Notes: generated by a model from the letters alone, not told the origin. A stretch of DNA of 64,000 bases from Dinoroseobacter sp049800775 (GCF_049800775.1 NZ_JBNAFR010000002.1:434001-498000); one strand, 5' to 3'; shown: positions 54,600 through 63,660, counted from the stretch's first letter. Numbers and translations are program-made.

Positions 54600-55687
54600 T
54601 GGCGATGATGACCGACACCCCCATGGCCCCGCCCGTGCGGCTTGGCCTGCTGAGCTGGATCCGTAAACGCCTGTTCGCGACTTGGTTCGACGGGATCGTG
54701 ACGCTGCTCTTCGGCATCGGCGTGGCTTGGGGGCTGTGGCAGGTGCTGGAATGGGCACTGGTCGACACGGTACTCGAGGCCGAGTCCGGTGCCGCCTGCC
54801 GCGAGGTGAGCGGGGCCTGCTGGGCGGTGATCAACGCGCGCGGCCGGCTTATCCTGTTCGGGCTCTATCCCTTTGAGGAACACTGGCGCTCGGCGCTGGC
54901 CTGCCTCGCCATCATCATCGTGGCGGTCTGTTCCTGCATCCCGTGGTTCTGGCGGATGAGCCGTCTGGCGCTCCTCTGGGTGCTGGGGTTTGGCACCTTC
55001 CTTGCGCTGATGTATGGTGGGTTCCTTGGGCTTGAGGTGGTCACGACCGAGAAATGGGGCGGGCTGTCCCTGACGGTGCTGCTCTTTGCCTCGGCGCTTG
55101 TCTTCGGGATGCCCCTGGCGATCTGTCTCGCGCTTCTGCGGCGGTCGAAACTGCCGGTGATCCGCAAGGTGGTCGGGCTGTTCATCGACACCATTCGGTC
55201 GCTGCCCCTGCTGACCCTGCTCTTTGCGGCGGCGGTGGTGGTGCCATTCGTGGTGCCGGACTGGGCCCAGGGCGACAAGCTCGTGCGGGTCATCATCGCC
55301 TTCACCATCTTCTTTTCCGCCTATCAGGCCGAGATCATCCGCGCCGGCCTGCAGGCCATCCCCGAAGGCCAGGAGGAGGCGGGCGCCGCCCTCGGCCTGC
55401 ATTATTTCGGTGTGGTCTTCCTGATCCTGCTGCCGCAGGCCTTCCGCAATGCGTTGCCGGCGACGATCAACCAGGTGGTGATCACCTTCAAGGAAACCTC
55501 CATCGTGACGATCATCGGCTTTTTCGAGATCATGGCCTCGGCCAACGCGGCTATCGGGCGCGGCGACTGGAGTGGCCAGTTCATCGAGGTCTACGTCTTT
55601 GTCGGCGCGATCTACTTCGCCTTTGCCTTTGGACTGTCGCGCTACGGTGCCTATCTCGAACACCGCGCGAAACGCGCGGATCGATGA
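54599..55687 (+). CDS. Amino-acid ABC transporter permease, AapM-like
   Basis: 362 residues; its ATG overlaps the stop of the AapQ-like gene, so the two are coupled. It shows several N-terminal spans, then the polar amino-acid permease core (GMPLAICLALLRRSKLPVIRKVVGLFIDTIRSLPLLTLLF) and EAA loop (EEAGAALGLHYFGVVFLILLPQAFRNALPATINQVV). AapM/BztC partners AapQ in the membrane. The expected AapP ATPase gene does not follow; an aminotransferase gene comes next, so the ATPase must be elsewhere. Confidence 0.92.
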   Translation: MAMMTDTPMAPPVRLGLLSWIRKRLFATWFDGIVTLLFGIGVAWGLWQVLEWALVDTVLEAESGAACREVSGACWAVINARGRLILFGLYPFEEHWRSALACLAIIIVAVCSCIPWFWRMSRLALLWVLGFGTFLALMYGGFLGLEVVTTEKWGGLSLTVLLFASALVFGMPLAICLALLRRSKLPVIRKVVGLFIDTIRSLPLLTLLFAAAVVVPFVVPDWAQGDKLVRVIIAFTIFFSAYQAEIIRAGLQAIPEGQEEAGAALGLHYFGVVFLILLPQAFRNALPATINQVVITFKETSIVTIIGFFEIMASANAAIGRGDWSGQFIEVYVFVGAIYFAFAFGLSRYGAYLEHRAKRADR

Positions 55688-55739
55688 CACCGATCCCGTA
55701 CCCCATGCGAAACCCTATGACTGAGAAAGATCCGCGCCG

Positions 55740-56666
55740 ATGAGCCAGGACACGCACACCACCCACAGCGCCGAAGACGATATCCGCAATCGCGACATCA
55801 AGATCTATGTGAACGGCGCACTCCTGCATCGCGATGAGGCCAAGGTCTCGGTCTATGATGCGGGCTTCATGCTGGGCGACGGGATGTGGGAGGGGATGCG
55901 CCTCTATAACGGGAAATGGGCGTTCTTCGACGAGCATATGGACCGGTTCTTCAACTCCTGCAAAGCGGTCTCGCTGGATGTGGGGATGGATGCGGACGGG
56001 ATCCTCGAGGCGCTGACCATGACCGCCGAGGCGAACGGGATGACCGACAACGCCCATTGCCGGATGATGCTGACCCGGGGGATCAAGGACAAACCGTTCC
56101 AGCACCCTTCGCTCAGCCGCTCGGGCCCGACCCTCGTGATCATCATGGAGCATTCGCGCCCGGTCGAGGCCCTGCAAAGCCGGGGGATCCGTCTGGCCAC
56201 CGTGCCTCAGGCGCGCGGGCTGCCCATGACCCAGGACGCCAAGTATAACAGTCATTCCAAGCTGAACTGCGTGATCGCCTGCCTGCAGGCCGAGCAGGCC
56301 GGGGCGGATGAGGGGCTGATGCTGGATCCCCATGGCTTCGTGAACACCACCAATGCCTGCAACTTCTTCATCGTGCGCCGGGGCGAGGTTTGGACCTCGA
56401 CCGGGGATTACTGTATGAACGGCGTGACCCGTCAGAAGGTCATCGACCTCTGCCGGGCCGATGACATTCCGGTCTTTGAGAAGAACTATTCGCTCTACGA
56501 GGCTTACGGCGCTGAGGAGGCCTTCCTGACCGGCACTTTCGGCGCGCAGACCCCGGTGAGCGAGATCGACGGCAAGCCCATCGGCACCGGAGAGCGCCCG
56601 ATGACCGCGCGGATCCGGGCGCTTTACAAGGCAGCGATTCAGGAAAATGTAGGAGCAGTCCCATAG
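55740..56666 (+). CDS. Class IV PLP aminotransferase (D-amino-acid/branched-chain type)
   Basis: 308 residues with the class IV fold: VSVYDAGFMLGDGMWEGMRLYNG near the N-terminus, the PLP Lys in AKYNSHSKLNCVIA, and the C-terminal phosphate-binding region (GVTRQKVIDLC, EEAFLTGTFGAQTPVSEIDG). Family members include D-amino-acid and branched-chain aminotransferases and aminodeoxychorismate lyase. As part of an uptake and catabolic operon it most likely deaminates an imported amino acid. Its stop overlaps the probable ATA start of the next gene. Confidence 0.88.
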   Translation: MSQDTHTTHSAEDDIRNRDIKIYVNGALLHRDEAKVSVYDAGFMLGDGMWEGMRLYNGKWAFFDEHMDRFFNSCKAVSLDVGMDADGILEALTMTAEANGMTDNAHCRMMLTRGIKDKPFQHPSLSRSGPTLVIIMEHSRPVEALQSRGIRLATVPQARGLPMTQDAKYNSHSKLNCVIACLQAEQAGADEGLMLDPHGFVNTTNACNFFIVRRGEVWTSTGDYCMNGVTRQKVIDLCRADDIPVFEKNYSLYEAYGAEEAFLTGTFGAQTPVSEIDGKPIGTGERPMTARIRALYKAAIQENVGAVP

Positions 56667-57664
56667 AGCCCACCACCGACCTGTACCTCGACGAGATCCA
56701 CGCGCTCGTCCTCGCCGTCTTGCAGGCCCATGGCGCTGACGAGGCCAATGCCGCGGCGGTGGCCGAGACCGTCACCCGAGCCGAGCGCGACCGGGCACTG
56801 TCCCACGGGCTGTTCCGGGTGCCGGGTTACGTGAAGGCACTGCAAAGCGGCAAGGTGAAGGGCGATGCCCGTCCCGTGCTGAACGCGGCGACCCCGGCGG
56901 TCATGCGCTGCGATGGGGGCAACGCCTTTGCCCCCATGGCGCACAAGACCTGCCTGCCGCCGCTGATCGAAGCTGCGCAGACCTTTGGTCTTGCCGGTGT
57001 TTCGATCCAGCGCTGCCATCATTTCGCAGCCCTCTGGCCCGAGATCGAAACCCTCGCCGAGGCCGGGCTCGTGGGCATCACCTGCGTGTCCTACCTGCCC
57101 TGGGTGGCGCCCCATGGCGGGCAGGTGCCGATCTTTGGCACCAACCCGTTCGGCTTTGCCTGGCCACGCCCGGGGCGCGATCCCATCGTGATCGACATGG
57201 CCACGGCGGCCATGGCCATGGGCGAAGTGCAGATCGCCGCCCGTGAAGGGCAGGCGGTGCCCCTTGGCACTGGCCTCTCCCCCAGTGGGGAGCTGACAAC
57301 CGATGCGGCGGAGATTGCGAAGGGGGTGCTCTTGCCCTTTGGCGGGCACAAGGGCTCGGCGCTCGCCCTGATGATCGAGCTTCTGGCCGGTCCCATGGTG
57401 GGGGAGGCCTTCTCCTTTGAGGCGCAGGCGCGCGACAATGGCGATGGCGGCCCGGCGCAGGGCGGACAGTTCATCCTCGCCATGTCGCCGGCGGTGTTTT
57501 CCGACGCGGATTGGGCCGCGCAGACCGAGCGCTTTGTCGCGGTCTATGACGGTATCGAAGGCGCGCGCCTGCCCGGGGCCAAGCGCCATGCCGCGCGGCG
57601 CGATCCCGGGGTGCGGGCGGTGAACACGCCGCTCCTGACGGAGATTCGCGGCCTGCTGGCCTGA
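56663..57664 (+). CDS. Ldh2/malate-lactate dehydrogenase-family imino-acid reductase, probable ATA start
   Basis: About 333 residues of the NAD(P)H-dependent Ldh2 family: NAAAVAETVTRAERDRALSHGLFRVPGY, GGNAFAPMAHKTC, VSIQRCHHFAALWPEIETLAEAGLVGITC, FGTNPFGFAWPRPG, LLPFGGHKGSALALMIELLAG. The family includes delta1-pyrroline-2-carboxylate/piperideine-2-carboxylate reductase, which fits the hydroxyproline dehydratases nearby. In-frame family-like sequence extends upstream of the first TTG/ATG-like codon to an ATA at 56663, which has AGGAG at 7 bp and overlaps the previous stop (ATAG). No ATG, GTG or TTG exists between the RBS and that point. TTG at 56720 would lose about 19 residues of the first helix. 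Confidence 0.8.
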   Translation: MEPTTDLYLDEIHALVLAVLQAHGADEANAAAVAETVTRAERDRALSHGLFRVPGYVKALQSGKVKGDARPVLNAATPAVMRCDGGNAFAPMAHKTCLPPLIEAAQTFGLAGVSIQRCHHFAALWPEIETLAEAGLVGITCVSYLPWVAPHGGQVPIFGTNPFGFAWPRPGRDPIVIDMATAAMAMGEVQIAAREGQAVPLGTGLSPSGELTTDAAEIAKGVLLPFGGHKGSALALMIELLAGPMVGEAFSFEAQARDNGDGGPAQGGQFILAMSPAVFSDADWAAQTERFVAVYDGIEGARLPGAKRHAARRDPGVRAVNTPLLTEIRGLLA

Positions 57665-57826
57665 AACCGCGCGCAGTGCTGGGGTGGCGCATGACGGGGC
57701 CTGGCTGGAGCGGGTGCGCGAGTCACCTGCCTTGTGGCGTCGAACAGCGCTGCGCTTCGCGTTCTGTGTCATCGTCTTGTCTGTGTGGGAAAGCGCGTTC
57801 AGGATCAACGCGATACGATCAGAAAA

Positions 57827-57901
57827 TGGCAGCCCGTAGGGGAATCGAACCCCTCTTTCCAGGTTGAAAACCTGGCGTCCTAACCGATAGACGAACGGGC
57901 C
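57827..57901 (-). tRNA. tRNA-Glu (anticodon UUC)
   Basis: On the minus strand the cloverleaf reads GGCCCGT acceptor (with ACGGGCT), anticodon stem CCAGG / CCTGG around loop TTTTCAA (anticodon TTC), T-loop GGTTCGATTCC and an encoded CCA end. First pair is G-U, discriminator G. Confidence 0.97.
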
Positions 57902-57989
57902 ACTCAGATCGTGGAGAGGTTACTAGGCAAAGCCTGCCACGCGCGCAAGCGGAAAATGCACGAATTTGCGTGGCAAATTTTGCCGCGCT

Positions 57990-59744
57990 TTAGGTGGCCT
58001 CGGCCGCGTCCTCGATCCGCAGTTGTGGCGTCTGGCGACCACCCCATGTGTTGATCTCCACCCGGCCTGCGAGATGCATCGGCGGCGCGTTCGTGGCGGA
58101 TAGAACCGGGCCGAGCGGACCGTCAAATGCGCCAAAGGCGATGGCGTTCATCCGCGTGCCGCAGGGGCCTGCAAAGGTCACGCGCAGATGGCTTTCCCCC
58201 ACCCGTTTGGCAAAGCTGATCCGGACATTCGGGAAGGCAAAGCGCGGGGCAGGGGCGGCAGCGCCGAAGGGACCCGCCGCCTCGATCTGGGTGATGAGCT
58301 CGGGCGTGATCGCCGCCGGGGCGAGCAGGCCGTCGAGCTTCAGCGCGCTCGGCCCCAGCGCATCCGCGCCCTGCTGCGCGAGCAATTCCGTCAGGCGCGC
58401 CATGGCCGGGTCGAGCTGCGCACGGCTCAGGGACAGGCCCGCCGCCATCTTGTGTCCGCCCCCTTTCGCGATCAGCCCCTCCTGGGACAGACGCTGGATC
58501 GCGGCGCCAAGATCGATTCCAGGGACCGACCGGCCCGACCCCTTGCCGTCATCGCCATCGAATCCGATGACGATGGCCGGGCGCTGGGCGGTCTCCTTCA
58601 GGCGCGAGGCAACGATGCCCACCACGCCGGGATGCCACCCGTCGCCAGCAGCCCAGGCCAGCGGCTTGTCGAGACCGCGCGCCTCGGCCTGGTCGAGCGC
58701 CTGGGCGCGGACGCTAGCCTCTATCTCGCGTCGCTCGGTGTTGAGCGCATCGAGGCGTTCGGCCAGGGCGGCGGCCTCGTGCGGATCATCCGTGGACAAG
58801 AGCCGCGCGCCGAGATCCGCCGCGCCAATCCGGCCCCCGGCATTCACGCGCGGCCCCAGCACGAAGCCCAGATGGTAGGCCGAAGGCGCCGTGTCGAGCC
58901 GCGCCACATCCGCCAGCGCCGTCAGGCCCGGACGCGCGCGCCGCCCCATCACCGACAGCCCCTGCCGCACGAAGGCGCGGTTCACCCCTGTCAGCGGCGC
59001 GACATCGGCCACCGTGGCCAGCGCCACCAGATCCAGCAGGCCCATCAGGTCGGGCGTCTGCTGTCCGGCGGCACGCAATTGCCGGTTGGCCTCGACCAAG
59101 GCGAGAAACACCACTGCCGCCGCACAAAGATGGGCAAGCGCGCCATCCTCGTCCTGCCGGTTCGGGTTCACCACGGCGAGGGCGGCTGGCAGCTCTTCGG
59201 CGCCCAGATGGTGGTCGAGCACGATGACATCGGCCCCCTCGACCGCGGCAATCGGCTCGAAGGACAATGTCCCGCAATCGACGCAGAGGATGAGGTCATG
59301 CGCCGCCGCAAGTTTGGTCATGGCGGGCGTGTTCGGGCCATAACCCTCGTCGATCCGGTCGGGAATATAGAGCGTCGCATGTCGCCCGAGGGCACGCAGC
59401 CATGACAGCAGCAATGCTGCGGACGATCCCCCGTCCACATCGTAATCCGCAAAGATCGCGATGCGCTCGTTCCCCGTGACGGCGGCGTTCAGCCGGGCTG
59501 CGGCGGCCTCCATATCCCGGAGGGCGCGCGGATCAGGCAGGAGATCCCGAAGGGTAGGCGCGAGAAAAGCCTCCACCTGCTCCGGGGCGACGCCGCGCCG
59601 GGCCAGAACGCGGCAGAGCGCGTCGGGCAACCCGGTCATCTGCACCAGATGTTCCGATGCGCGATCCTGATCCGCGGACAGACCTGTCCACCGCCGACCC
59701 GTGATCGACGTCTGGACCCCCAGAAACGCAGGGGGCGTGGTCAT
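57990..59744 (-). CDS. recJ: Single-stranded-DNA-specific exonuclease RecJ
   Basis: 584 residues. It degrades single-stranded DNA 5' to 3' in recombination and mismatch repair. DHH-phosphoesterase motifs are all visible: IFADYDVDGGSSAALLL, LCVDCGTLS, VIVLDHHLGAEELPAA, and the DHHA1 Gly-rich GGGHKMAAGLSL, followed by the C-terminal OB-fold region. The start at 59744 lies 1 bp after the stop of glpX, so the two are co-transcribed. Confidence 0.96.
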   Translation of the reverse strand: MTTPPAFLGVQTSITGRRWTGLSADQDRASEHLVQMTGLPDALCRVLARRGVAPEQVEAFLAPTLRDLLPDPRALRDMEAAAARLNAAVTGNERIAIFADYDVDGGSSAALLLSWLRALGRHATLYIPDRIDEGYGPNTPAMTKLAAAHDLILCVDCGTLSFEPIAAVEGADVIVLDHHLGAEELPAALAVVNPNRQDEDGALAHLCAAAVVFLALVEANRQLRAAGQQTPDLMGLLDLVALATVADVAPLTGVNRAFVRQGLSVMGRRARPGLTALADVARLDTAPSAYHLGFVLGPRVNAGGRIGAADLGARLLSTDDPHEAAALAERLDALNTERREIEASVRAQALDQAEARGLDKPLAWAAGDGWHPGVVGIVASRLKETAQRPAIVIGFDGDDGKGSGRSVPGIDLGAAIQRLSQEGLIAKGGGHKMAAGLSLSRAQLDPAMARLTELLAQQGADALGPSALKLDGLLAPAAITPELITQIEAAGPFGAAAPAPRFAFPNVRISFAKRVGESHLRVTFAGPCGTRMNAIAFGAFDGPLGPVLSATNAPPMHLAGRVEINTWGGRQTPQLRIEDAAEAT

Positions 59745-59745
59745 G

Positions 59746-60717
59746 TCAGGCGGCGGATGTGGGGTTCCGATAGATCATGCGCCGCACGGAGCCGGTCTTG
59801 GACCGCATCAGGATCGTCTCGGTGGTCAGGTAGCCGACCTCCCGCTTGATGCCCGACACGACCGATCCATCGGTCACGCCCGTGGCGGCAAAGATCACAT
59901 CGGCGGTCACCAGCTCGTCACGGGTATAGATCCGGTCGAGATCCTCGATCCCGGCCTTGCGGGCGCGGCCGATCTCGTCGTCATTCCGGAAGAGCAGTTT
60001 GCCATACATCTGCCCGCCCATGCATTTCAGGGCTGCCGCGGCCAGAACACCCTCGGGTGCGCCGCCGGAGCCCATATACATATCGATCCCGGTGATCGCG
60101 GCCTCGGCGCAGTGGATGACCCCGGCCACATCCCCATCGGTGATCAGGCGGATCGCGGCGCCGGTCTTGCGGATCTCGGCAATGGTCTCTTCATGACGCG
60201 GGCGTTCCAGAACGCAGACGGTCACGTCCTCGGCGGACCCGCCCTTGGCCTTGGCCAAGGCATGGACCCGCTCGGACGGGCTCATGTCGAGGGTCACGGT
60301 GTCGGTCGGATAGCCCGGCCCGATCGCCAGCTTGTCCATGTAGACGTCCGGCGCATGCAGCATCGAGCCGCGCGGCCCCATGGCGATCACCGTCAGGGCA
60401 TTCGGCATGTCCTTGGCGGTCAGAGTCGTCCCCTCCAGCGGGTCCAGCGCGATATCCACCGCGGGGCCGGTCCCGGTGCCCACCTCTTCGCCGATATAGA
60501 GCATCGGGGCTTCGTCCCGCTCGCCTTCGCCGATCACCACCACGCCGTTGATGTCGAGCATGTTCAGCTGGTCGCGCATGGCGTTCACGGCGGCCTGATC
60601 CGCCGCCTTCTCGTCACCGCGCCCGATCAGGCTGGCGGAGGCGAGGGCAGCCTGCTCGGCGACACGGGCCAGGCCCAGGGAAAGCAAACGGTCGTTAAAA
60701 TCGGCAGGGGCGGTCAT
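59746..60717 (-). CDS. glpX: Class II fructose-1,6-bisphosphatase
   Basis: 323 residues. It hydrolyses fructose 1,6-bisphosphate in gluconeogenesis. GlpX landmarks: GRGDEKAADQAAVNAMRD, the metal-binding VVIGEGERDEAPMLYIGEEVG, and DIALDPLEGTTLTAKD. GxGGAPEGV is present in the middle (GSGGAPEGVLAAAALKCMGG). It lies between hom and recJ, a gene order common in this bacterial group. The 124-bp gap before hom holds no clear structure. Confidence 0.96.
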   Translation of the reverse strand: MTAPADFNDRLLSLGLARVAEQAALASASLIGRGDEKAADQAAVNAMRDQLNMLDINGVVVIGEGERDEAPMLYIGEEVGTGTGPAVDIALDPLEGTTLTAKDMPNALTVIAMGPRGSMLHAPDVYMDKLAIGPGYPTDTVTLDMSPSERVHALAKAKGGSAEDVTVCVLERPRHEETIAEIRKTGAAIRLITDGDVAGVIHCAEAAITGIDMYMGSGGAPEGVLAAAALKCMGGQMYGKLLFRNDDEIGRARKAGIEDLDRIYTRDELVTADVIFAATGVTDGSVVSGIKREVGYLTTETILMRSKTGSVRRMIYRNPTSAA

Positions 60718-60841
60718 GGAGTGTCCTTGTCAGCAGAAAAAGTCGCTGGCGTATGGATACCGATGCTGCACTGCAAAGAAAACCCTGCGCCTGAGAGAGC
60801 TGGGCGGAATGGCGCTTTCGTCACAGCGGCAAATAGGCCGG

Positions 60842-62128
60842 TCAGTCGGCCTCGATGCGCAGGGCGACGGGGTCTCCCAGGACCACGCCGGTCTTGGGCA
60901 GGGCCTCAAGGGCGGCATCGATGGCGTTGCGCGCGGCCTTGTGCGTCACGATCAGCACCGGGGCCGAGGCATCCTCGTGGCCGTATTGACGCATCCGGTC
61001 GATGGAGACGCCGGCATCGCCGAGCACGCTGGCGACCTTGGCGAGGGCGCCGGGTTTGTCCTCCAGCTCGAGCCGCAGGTAATAGGGCGCCGCCACGGCG
61101 GATTGCGCGCGGATCGGGGTAACCAGCGCGGTGGCCGGTTGCCCGAAGGTCGAGATCCGGTCGCCGCGCGCGATATCCATGACGTCCGACAGGACCGCCG
61201 AGGCGGTCGGGCCTTCGCCAGCCCCCGCGCCGCGCAGCACGATCTGGCCGACCTCATCGCCCTCGATGACCACCATATTCGTGCCGCCCTCAAGCTGACC
61301 AAGGGGCGATGTCGCCGGAACGAGGCAGGGGCGCATGCGTTGCTCGAGCCCGCGACCGCTGCGCTGGGCGACACCCAGCAGCTTGATCCGAAAGCCCATA
61401 TCGGCCGCATGGCGGATATCGTCGAGGGTAACGCGATCGATCCCCTCCAGCTCGACGCCCTCGAAATCCACCTTGGTGCCAAAGGCGATGGAGGCCAGCA
61501 GGGCCAGCTTGTGGCCCGCGTCGATCCCGCCCACATCGAGCGTCGGATCGGCTTCGAGATAGCCGAGCTTGCCCGCTTCTTCGAAGAGGATGTTGTAGCC
61601 CAGGCCCTCGGCCTCCATCCGGGTGAGGATGTAGTTGCAGGTGCCATTCATCACGCCCATGACGCGCAGGATCTCGTTGCCAGCGAGCCCCTCGGTCAGG
61701 CCTTTGACCACCGGAATCCCCCCGGCCACGGCGGCCTCGAAGCGGATCACATGGCCTGCGGCTTCGGCCATCTCGGCCAGCGCCTGCCCATGGATCGCGA
61801 GCATCGCCTTGTTCGCGGTGACCACATCCTTGCCCGCTTGCAGCGCGGCTTCGGTTGCGGCCTTGGCCGCTCCGGCCTCGCCCCCCATCAGCTCGACAAA
61901 GACATCCACGTCATCGCGGGTGGCCAGCGCTACCGGATCGTCTTCCCAGGCATAACCGCTCAGATCGACGCCGCGATCCTTGTCGCGGCTGCGTGCGGAG
62001 ACGGCGGTGACCACCACCGGGCGGCCTGCACGGGCACTCAGCAACTCGGCCTTGCCGGCTACGATTTTGACGACACCGGCACCAACCGTGCCGAGCCCGG
62101 CGATGCCTAGGCGAAGAGGGGACGTCAT
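60842..62128 (-). CDS. hom: Homoserine dehydrogenase
   Basis: 428 residues. It reduces aspartate semialdehyde to homoserine for threonine and methionine synthesis. The Rossmann turn GIAGLGTVGAGVVKIV, the conserved TANKAMLA segment, MNGTCNYILTRM, and the ADPTLDVGGIDAGHKLALLASIAFG substrate region are present. A C-terminal ACT domain (LRLELEDKPGALAKVASVLGDAGVSIDRM) implies feedback control by an amino acid. It is the first gene of hom-glpX-recJ, though a separate glpX promoter in the 124-bp gap is possible. Confidence 0.97.
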   Translation of the reverse strand: MTSPLRLGIAGLGTVGAGVVKIVAGKAELLSARAGRPVVVTAVSARSRDKDRGVDLSGYAWEDDPVALATRDDVDVFVELMGGEAGAAKAATEAALQAGKDVVTANKAMLAIHGQALAEMAEAAGHVIRFEAAVAGGIPVVKGLTEGLAGNEILRVMGVMNGTCNYILTRMEAEGLGYNILFEEAGKLGYLEADPTLDVGGIDAGHKLALLASIAFGTKVDFEGVELEGIDRVTLDDIRHAADMGFRIKLLGVAQRSGRGLEQRMRPCLVPATSPLGQLEGGTNMVVIEGDEVGQIVLRGAGAGEGPTASAVLSDVMDIARGDRISTFGQPATALVTPIRAQSAVAAPYYLRLELEDKPGALAKVASVLGDAGVSIDRMRQYGHEDASAPVLIVTHKAARNAIDAALEALPKTGVVLGDPVALRIEAD

Positions 62129-62212
62129 GGGGCTGCCTCCGAGGGTGAGCGATGAGCAAACAGAACTGGCGTTCTCGTAATCAATCAGATCGCCGCATGC
62201 AACGCGGTAGCT

Positions 62213-62449
62213 CTATTGCGCGGCCGCGGCGCGACGCTGCAGGGCCGCGCCCCGGTTCAGAAGACGCTCGGTCTCCTCGCTGGGTTCGGCATCCTCCGCG
62301 GTCGGCAGGTCAAGCTGCGCGCGCGGCAGCAATTCCGGCGCAGGCTCCGTGCGTCCGGCCTCGGTCACCGCCGCGTCGAGAAATGTCAGGTCCGTGCAAC
62401 CCGCAAACAGCAGGGCCATGGCCGCGATGGAAAGGAGGGGTCGACGCAT
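62213..62449 (-). CDS. Small putative lipoprotein
   Basis: 78 residues starting MRRPLLSIAAMALLFAGC, a lipoprotein signal peptide with lipobox LFAGC, followed by a Pro/Glu/Ala-rich hydrophilic stretch and an Arg/Ala-rich end. Function unknown. It is divergent from the TetR gene and shares its 84-bp promoter region. Confidence 0.7.
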   Translation of the reverse strand: MRRPLLSIAAMALLFAGCTDLTFLDAAVTEAGRTEPAPELLPRAQLDLPTAEDAEPSEETERLLNRGAALQRRAAAAQ

Positions 62450-62505
62450 GGTGGCAGCTTATGTCGGCACAGCGGGGCGCTAAAGTGAAAAAAGCCGCTG
62501 TCAAT

Positions 62506-62519
62506 TGAACGATCGTTCA
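62506..62519. promoter_or_regulatory. Perfect palindrome, likely TetR operator
   Basis: TGAACGATCGTTCA, a 14-bp perfect palindrome 15 bp upstream of the TetR start and between the two divergent genes. It is the kind of site bound by TetR proteins that control themselves. Confidence 0.75.
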
Positions 62520-62533
62520 CTTAGGCTCGGCCC

Positions 62534-63160
62534 ATGGCGCGGAAAACTGGATCCCATTCTGACATCACCGGACCCAAGGTCCGGGCGGCGGCACAGCAGC
62601 TGATCGCGCGCGATGGGTTCGCGGCGGTCTCCATGCGCCAGATTGCCCGCGAGGTCGGGGTGCAGGCCGGGGCGCTCTATCTTTATACGCCAGACAAGCA
62701 GACGCTGCTGTTCGATCTGATGCGGGTGCATATGGAGGAGTTGATGGAGGCCGTGGCCGCGCTCGACCTGAGCGGGCCGCCGCAGGACGCGCTGGAGACC
62801 TTTGCGCGCTTTCACATCACATTTCACCTGGACCGGGCCGAGGCGGTGTTCATCTCGTATATGGAACTGCGCAACCTGACGCCCGAGAATTTCGCCCATA
62901 TCGCGGATCTGCGCCTGCAATACGAGACGCTGCTGGAGACCATCCTGAAACGCGGCAAGGCGGCCGGACGCTTCGCGGTGCCGGACACGAAACTCGCGAC
63001 CATGGCGCTCATCGCCATGCTGACCGGGTTGACCACGTGGTACCGGGATGACGGGCGGTTGGACCGGGCCGAGATCGAGCGGATCTATCTCACCATGGTC
63101 CGTCAGATGGTCAGTGACGGGGCGACGGAGCGGGTCGAGCCCCTCGCGGTGCCTCTATGA
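62534..63160 (+). CDS. TetR-family transcriptional regulator
   Basis: 208 residues. The N-terminal HTH is clear (VRAAAQQLIARDGFAAVSMRQIAREVGVQAGALYLYTPDKQTLLFDLM). The C-terminal ligand domain is all-helical, with a late LATMALIAMLTGLTTWYRDDGRL segment of the TetR_C type found in acyl-CoA-type regulators. Its stop overlaps the start of the next gene. The perfect palindrome just upstream suggests autorepression and possible control of the divergent lipoprotein gene. Ligand unknown. Confidence 0.92.
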   Translation: MARKTGSHSDITGPKVRAAAQQLIARDGFAAVSMRQIAREVGVQAGALYLYTPDKQTLLFDLMRVHMEELMEAVAALDLSGPPQDALETFARFHITFHLDRAEAVFISYMELRNLTPENFAHIADLRLQYETLLETILKRGKAAGRFAVPDTKLATMALIAMLTGLTTWYRDDGRLDRAEIERIYLTMVRQMVSDGATERVEPLAVPL

Positions 63161-63660
63161 GCGACCCTGAGGAGTTCGAGCTGCCGGAGCGGCCCGTGCT
63201 GCACCTGACGCCCGCGCCCTTCAAGCGCGGTGTGTCGGCTGCGATGCTGTTTTTGCTGGCTTTCCTGCTGGGCTACGTGCTGCTTGCGCATCCGCCCGCG
63301 TCCTTCGGGTGGATGGCGTTCCTTGGTGTCATGACCGCCGGGGCGGGCTGGCTCGGGATCTCCATGGCTCAGGCGCGCCCTCAGGGGCTGGAGTTGCGGG
63401 CGGACGGGCTCTACCGCGCCGATGGCGAGGTGATCTGCCTGCTTTCTGAAATCGTCTCGGTGAACCGGGGGGCCTTTGCCTTCAAGCCGTCAAACGGGTT
63501 CCTGCTGCGTCTGGCCGAGCCGCGGGACCGGGCCTGGATGCCGGGGCTCTATTGGCGGCTGGGACGGTTTGTCGGGGTCGGCGGTGTCACCCACAAAGCC
63601 CAGGGCGACATGATCGCCGAGACCATTGCGCTGACCCTATCGAGCCAGGGCAAAGACTAG
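63157..63660 (+). CDS. Hypothetical protein with two membrane spans
   Basis: 167 residues. A cytoplasmic N-terminus, two adjacent spans (AAMLFLLAFLLGYVLLAH and WMAFLGVMTAGAGWLGISM) and a C-terminal soluble part of about 95 residues (GLELRADGLYRADGEVICLLSEIVSVNRG, resembling PH-like domains of small bacterial membrane proteins). The ATG overlaps the TetR stop by 4 bp, so it is co-transcribed. I do not recognise a named family. Its TAG lies in a CTAG that also gives the stop of the convergent gene. Confidence 0.75.
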   Translation: MSDPEEFELPERPVLHLTPAPFKRGVSAAMLFLLAFLLGYVLLAHPPASFGWMAFLGVMTAGAGWLGISMAQARPQGLELRADGLYRADGEVICLLSEIVSVNRGAFAFKPSNGFLLRLAEPRDRAWMPGLYWRLGRFVGVGGVTHKAQGDMIAETIALTLSSQGKD

